Shown piece after piece: positions 62,886-64,000 of a stretch of 64,000 nt of DNA. The notes beneath the pieces were generated by a model. It searched no databases. It was not told where the DNA came from and saw nothing but the letters and a program-made list of their open reading frames with translations. Positions within the stretch are counted from its first letter, which is position 1. Each line of letters starts with the position of its first letter. The translations under genes were made by a program, and so were the position numbers. This DNA comes from CAG-390 sp045546615 (GTDB taxonomy: Bacteria > Bacillota > Clostridia > Oscillospirales > CAG-272). Location of the stretch: the NCBI GenBank assembly GCA_045546615.1, contig JAZQDD010000060.1:14324-78323 (forward strand). Reading direction: 5' to 3'.

Positions 62886-63996
62886 GGTGCATATCCTACA
62901 CATACTGACAGATTCAAACGTAGGGGGCGCCGGAAGCTGGCTTTGCTATCTTGTCGGAGCATCCGCCCACAAGCATTCTGTAATAATTCCTCAAGGCGCG
63001 GCTATTAAGCCGCGCCTTGAAAAAACAGTGGCGAAAGTTTACGAAATGCGCGGGATTGCAGACCGTTCTTTCTCTCCCCTTGCTGTAGGACGGCTGACGC
63101 GCCTTATACGGCAGATTGCGCCCGACGCGGTACACACGCACGCCTCGGTCAGCGCGCGCATTGCCGCACGGCGCGCAAAAGTGCCGTGCGTTATGACGCG
63201 CCATTGCTCGGATATGCCGCCCGCGTGGCACGCACTCCTTCCAAAAAAATGGCTCTCGCGCTCCGTTTGCGCCGCGATAGCAACTGACGAAAAGGCTAAA
63301 ACCGCCTTGCTCGCTTCAAGCATCGACGAGAAAAAAATAACGGTAGTGCGCAACGGTGCGCTCCCCTTGCGTGAGGTGTGCGCCGAGGAGCAAGATACCA
63401 TGCGCCGAACGCTCGGCATTCCCGACGGTGCATTCGTCGCGGGAATGTTCGCGCGGCTCGAGGCGGTAAAAGACCATGCAACGGTGCTTGAAGCCGCAAG
63501 GCTGTGCGAGGGCAAGGGCGTTTATTTTCTCGTCGTCGGCACGGGCAGTCTTGAAGCAAGGCTCAAGGAAAACACGCCGCCCACCGTGCGTTTTTGCGGT
63601 TTTGCCGGCGATATCGCACCCTATATGGCGCTGTGTCAGGCGAATGTCAACGCCTCGCGCGGTACGGAAACGTCGAACCTTGCCATTATCGAGGGAATGA
63701 GCGTGGGCGTAGTACCCGTGGTGTCGGATTACGGCTCAAACCCCGTGCTTGCAAAGGACTGCGGACTCGTGTTTGAGACGGGAAACGCCACGTCTCTTGC
63801 CGATGCTCTGCTCCGCTTAAAGAACGAGCAAAGTCTTGCCGACGCGCTCTCTACTGCGGCACGCGCCGCGTTTTCGCGCGAATACTCGGCAGAGAGATTT
63901 GCGCGGCAGATAGACGAGATTTATGAAAACGCTTTGCGTTTTCATAAGTGCAAAATGCAAAGCGCAAAGTGCAAAGTTAAGGAAAAAAGTGGTTGA
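62878..63996 (+). CDS. GT4-type glycosyltransferase with a repeat-derived C-terminal tail
   Basis: 372 residues with a GT-B fold. The N-terminal NVGGAGSWL and C-terminal motif (RGTETSNLAIIEGMSVG) carry the nucleotide-sugar binding Glu residues of GT4. It overlaps the hom stop and may begin at the TTG at 62878 or at GTG 62887; neither has a ribosome site, so translational coupling is likely. The last 20 residues (HKCKMQSAKCKVKEKSG) are encoded by a GCAAA-type short repeat and are probably not part of the fold. The sugar and acceptor are unknown. It could be capsule or teichoic acid related. Confidence 0.83.
   Translation: MNKVHILHILTDSNVGGAGSWLCYLVGASAHKHSVIIPQGAAIKPRLEKTVAKVYEMRGIADRSFSPLAVGRLTRLIRQIAPDAVHTHASVSARIAARRAKVPCVMTRHCSDMPPAWHALLPKKWLSRSVCAAIATDEKAKTALLASSIDEKKITVVRNGALPLREVCAEEQDTMRRTLGIPDGAFVAGMFARLEAVKDHATVLEAARLCEGKGVYFLVVGTGSLEARLKENTPPTVRFCGFAGDIAPYMALCQANVNASRGTETSNLAIIEGMSVGVVPVVSDYGSNPVLAKDCGLVFETGNATSLADALLRLKNEQSLADALSTAARAAFSREYSAERFARQIDEIYENALRFHKCKMQSAKCKVKEKSG
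63945..63984 (+). repeat. Short GCAAA repeat at the end of the GT4 gene
   Basis: GTGCAAAATGCAAAGCGCAA and then AGTGCAAAG repeat a 9-10 base unit four times. The reading frame continues through it to the TGA at 63994-63996. Confidence 0.75.
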
Positions 63997-64000
63997 AGCC

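Overview
The window comes from a spore-forming member of the Bacillota, most likely class Clostridia from a gut or rumen habitat. The reasons are Clostridia-type RpoB, RpoC, S7 and S12, four sporulation genes (a YtvI-like permease, spoIVB, spoVAD, spoVAE), a SigH-like sigma factor, a class B sortase, a PPi-type phosphofructokinase, and two secreted enzymes with dockerin repeats. Family-level placement is not possible from this sequence alone. I found no tRNA, rRNA, CRISPR array, integrase or transposase gene.

Layout. 1-9.6 kb, minus strand: rpoB-rpoC with its own sigma-A promoter and a strong terminator, then rpsL-rpsG-fusA from a second promoter; fusA runs off the left edge. 9.7-14.9 kb, mostly plus strand: a YtvI-like permease and a run of regulators (HTH-S24 repressor, AraC-GNAT fusion, HTH-TPR protein); the last two are AT-rich and look acquired. 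15-17.4 kb: an ASKHA sugar kinase and a transglutaminase-like protein. 17.4-23 kb: a probable surface operon (sortase B, RlmA-like methyltransferase, GT2, secreted ricin/Big2/C39 protein, CNNM-CBS transporter). 23-26.7 kb: an HtrA protease, response regulator and histidine kinase operon. 27-35.4 kb: a short QueG-like reductase, a membrane protein and the AddB-AddA recombination nuclease. 35.4-35.9 kb: a noncoding stretch almost entirely made of small hairpins. 35.9-43 kb: SDR, PPi-PFK, a nuclease-like orphan, and a MarR-controlled heterodimeric ABC exporter. 43-46.5 kb: spoIVB followed by a Fic gene and an HTH gene, then a second, displaced copy of the last 69 bases of spoIVB. 46.5-52.2 kb: YdcF-like protein, spoVAE, spoVAD and the two dockerin enzymes. 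52.4-54.5 kb: groES-groEL under a CIRCE operator. 54.6-64 kb: an AGCS symporter, a second ABC pair, a zinc-ribbon protein, the SigH-like factor, DUF4364, homoserine dehydrogenase and a GT4.

The most unusual signals are: (1) the 2.2-kb Fic/HTH cassette whose insertion left a 69-bp, 93%-identical direct repeat of the spoIVB 3' end, differing mostly at silent codon positions; (2) two hairpin arrays with different fixed separators that fill the gap between the convergent addA and SDR genes and reach both stop codons; (3) an AraC-GNAT gene bracketed by a near-identical hairpin in inverted orientation; (4) a PD-(D/E)XK-like protein translationally coupled to a drug-type ABC exporter.

Many start codons were moved inward from the longest open frame because a clear Shine-Dalgarno sequence pointed to an internal ATG, GTG or TTG; each case is stated. 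Promoter calls are matches to the sigma-A consensus read by eye.
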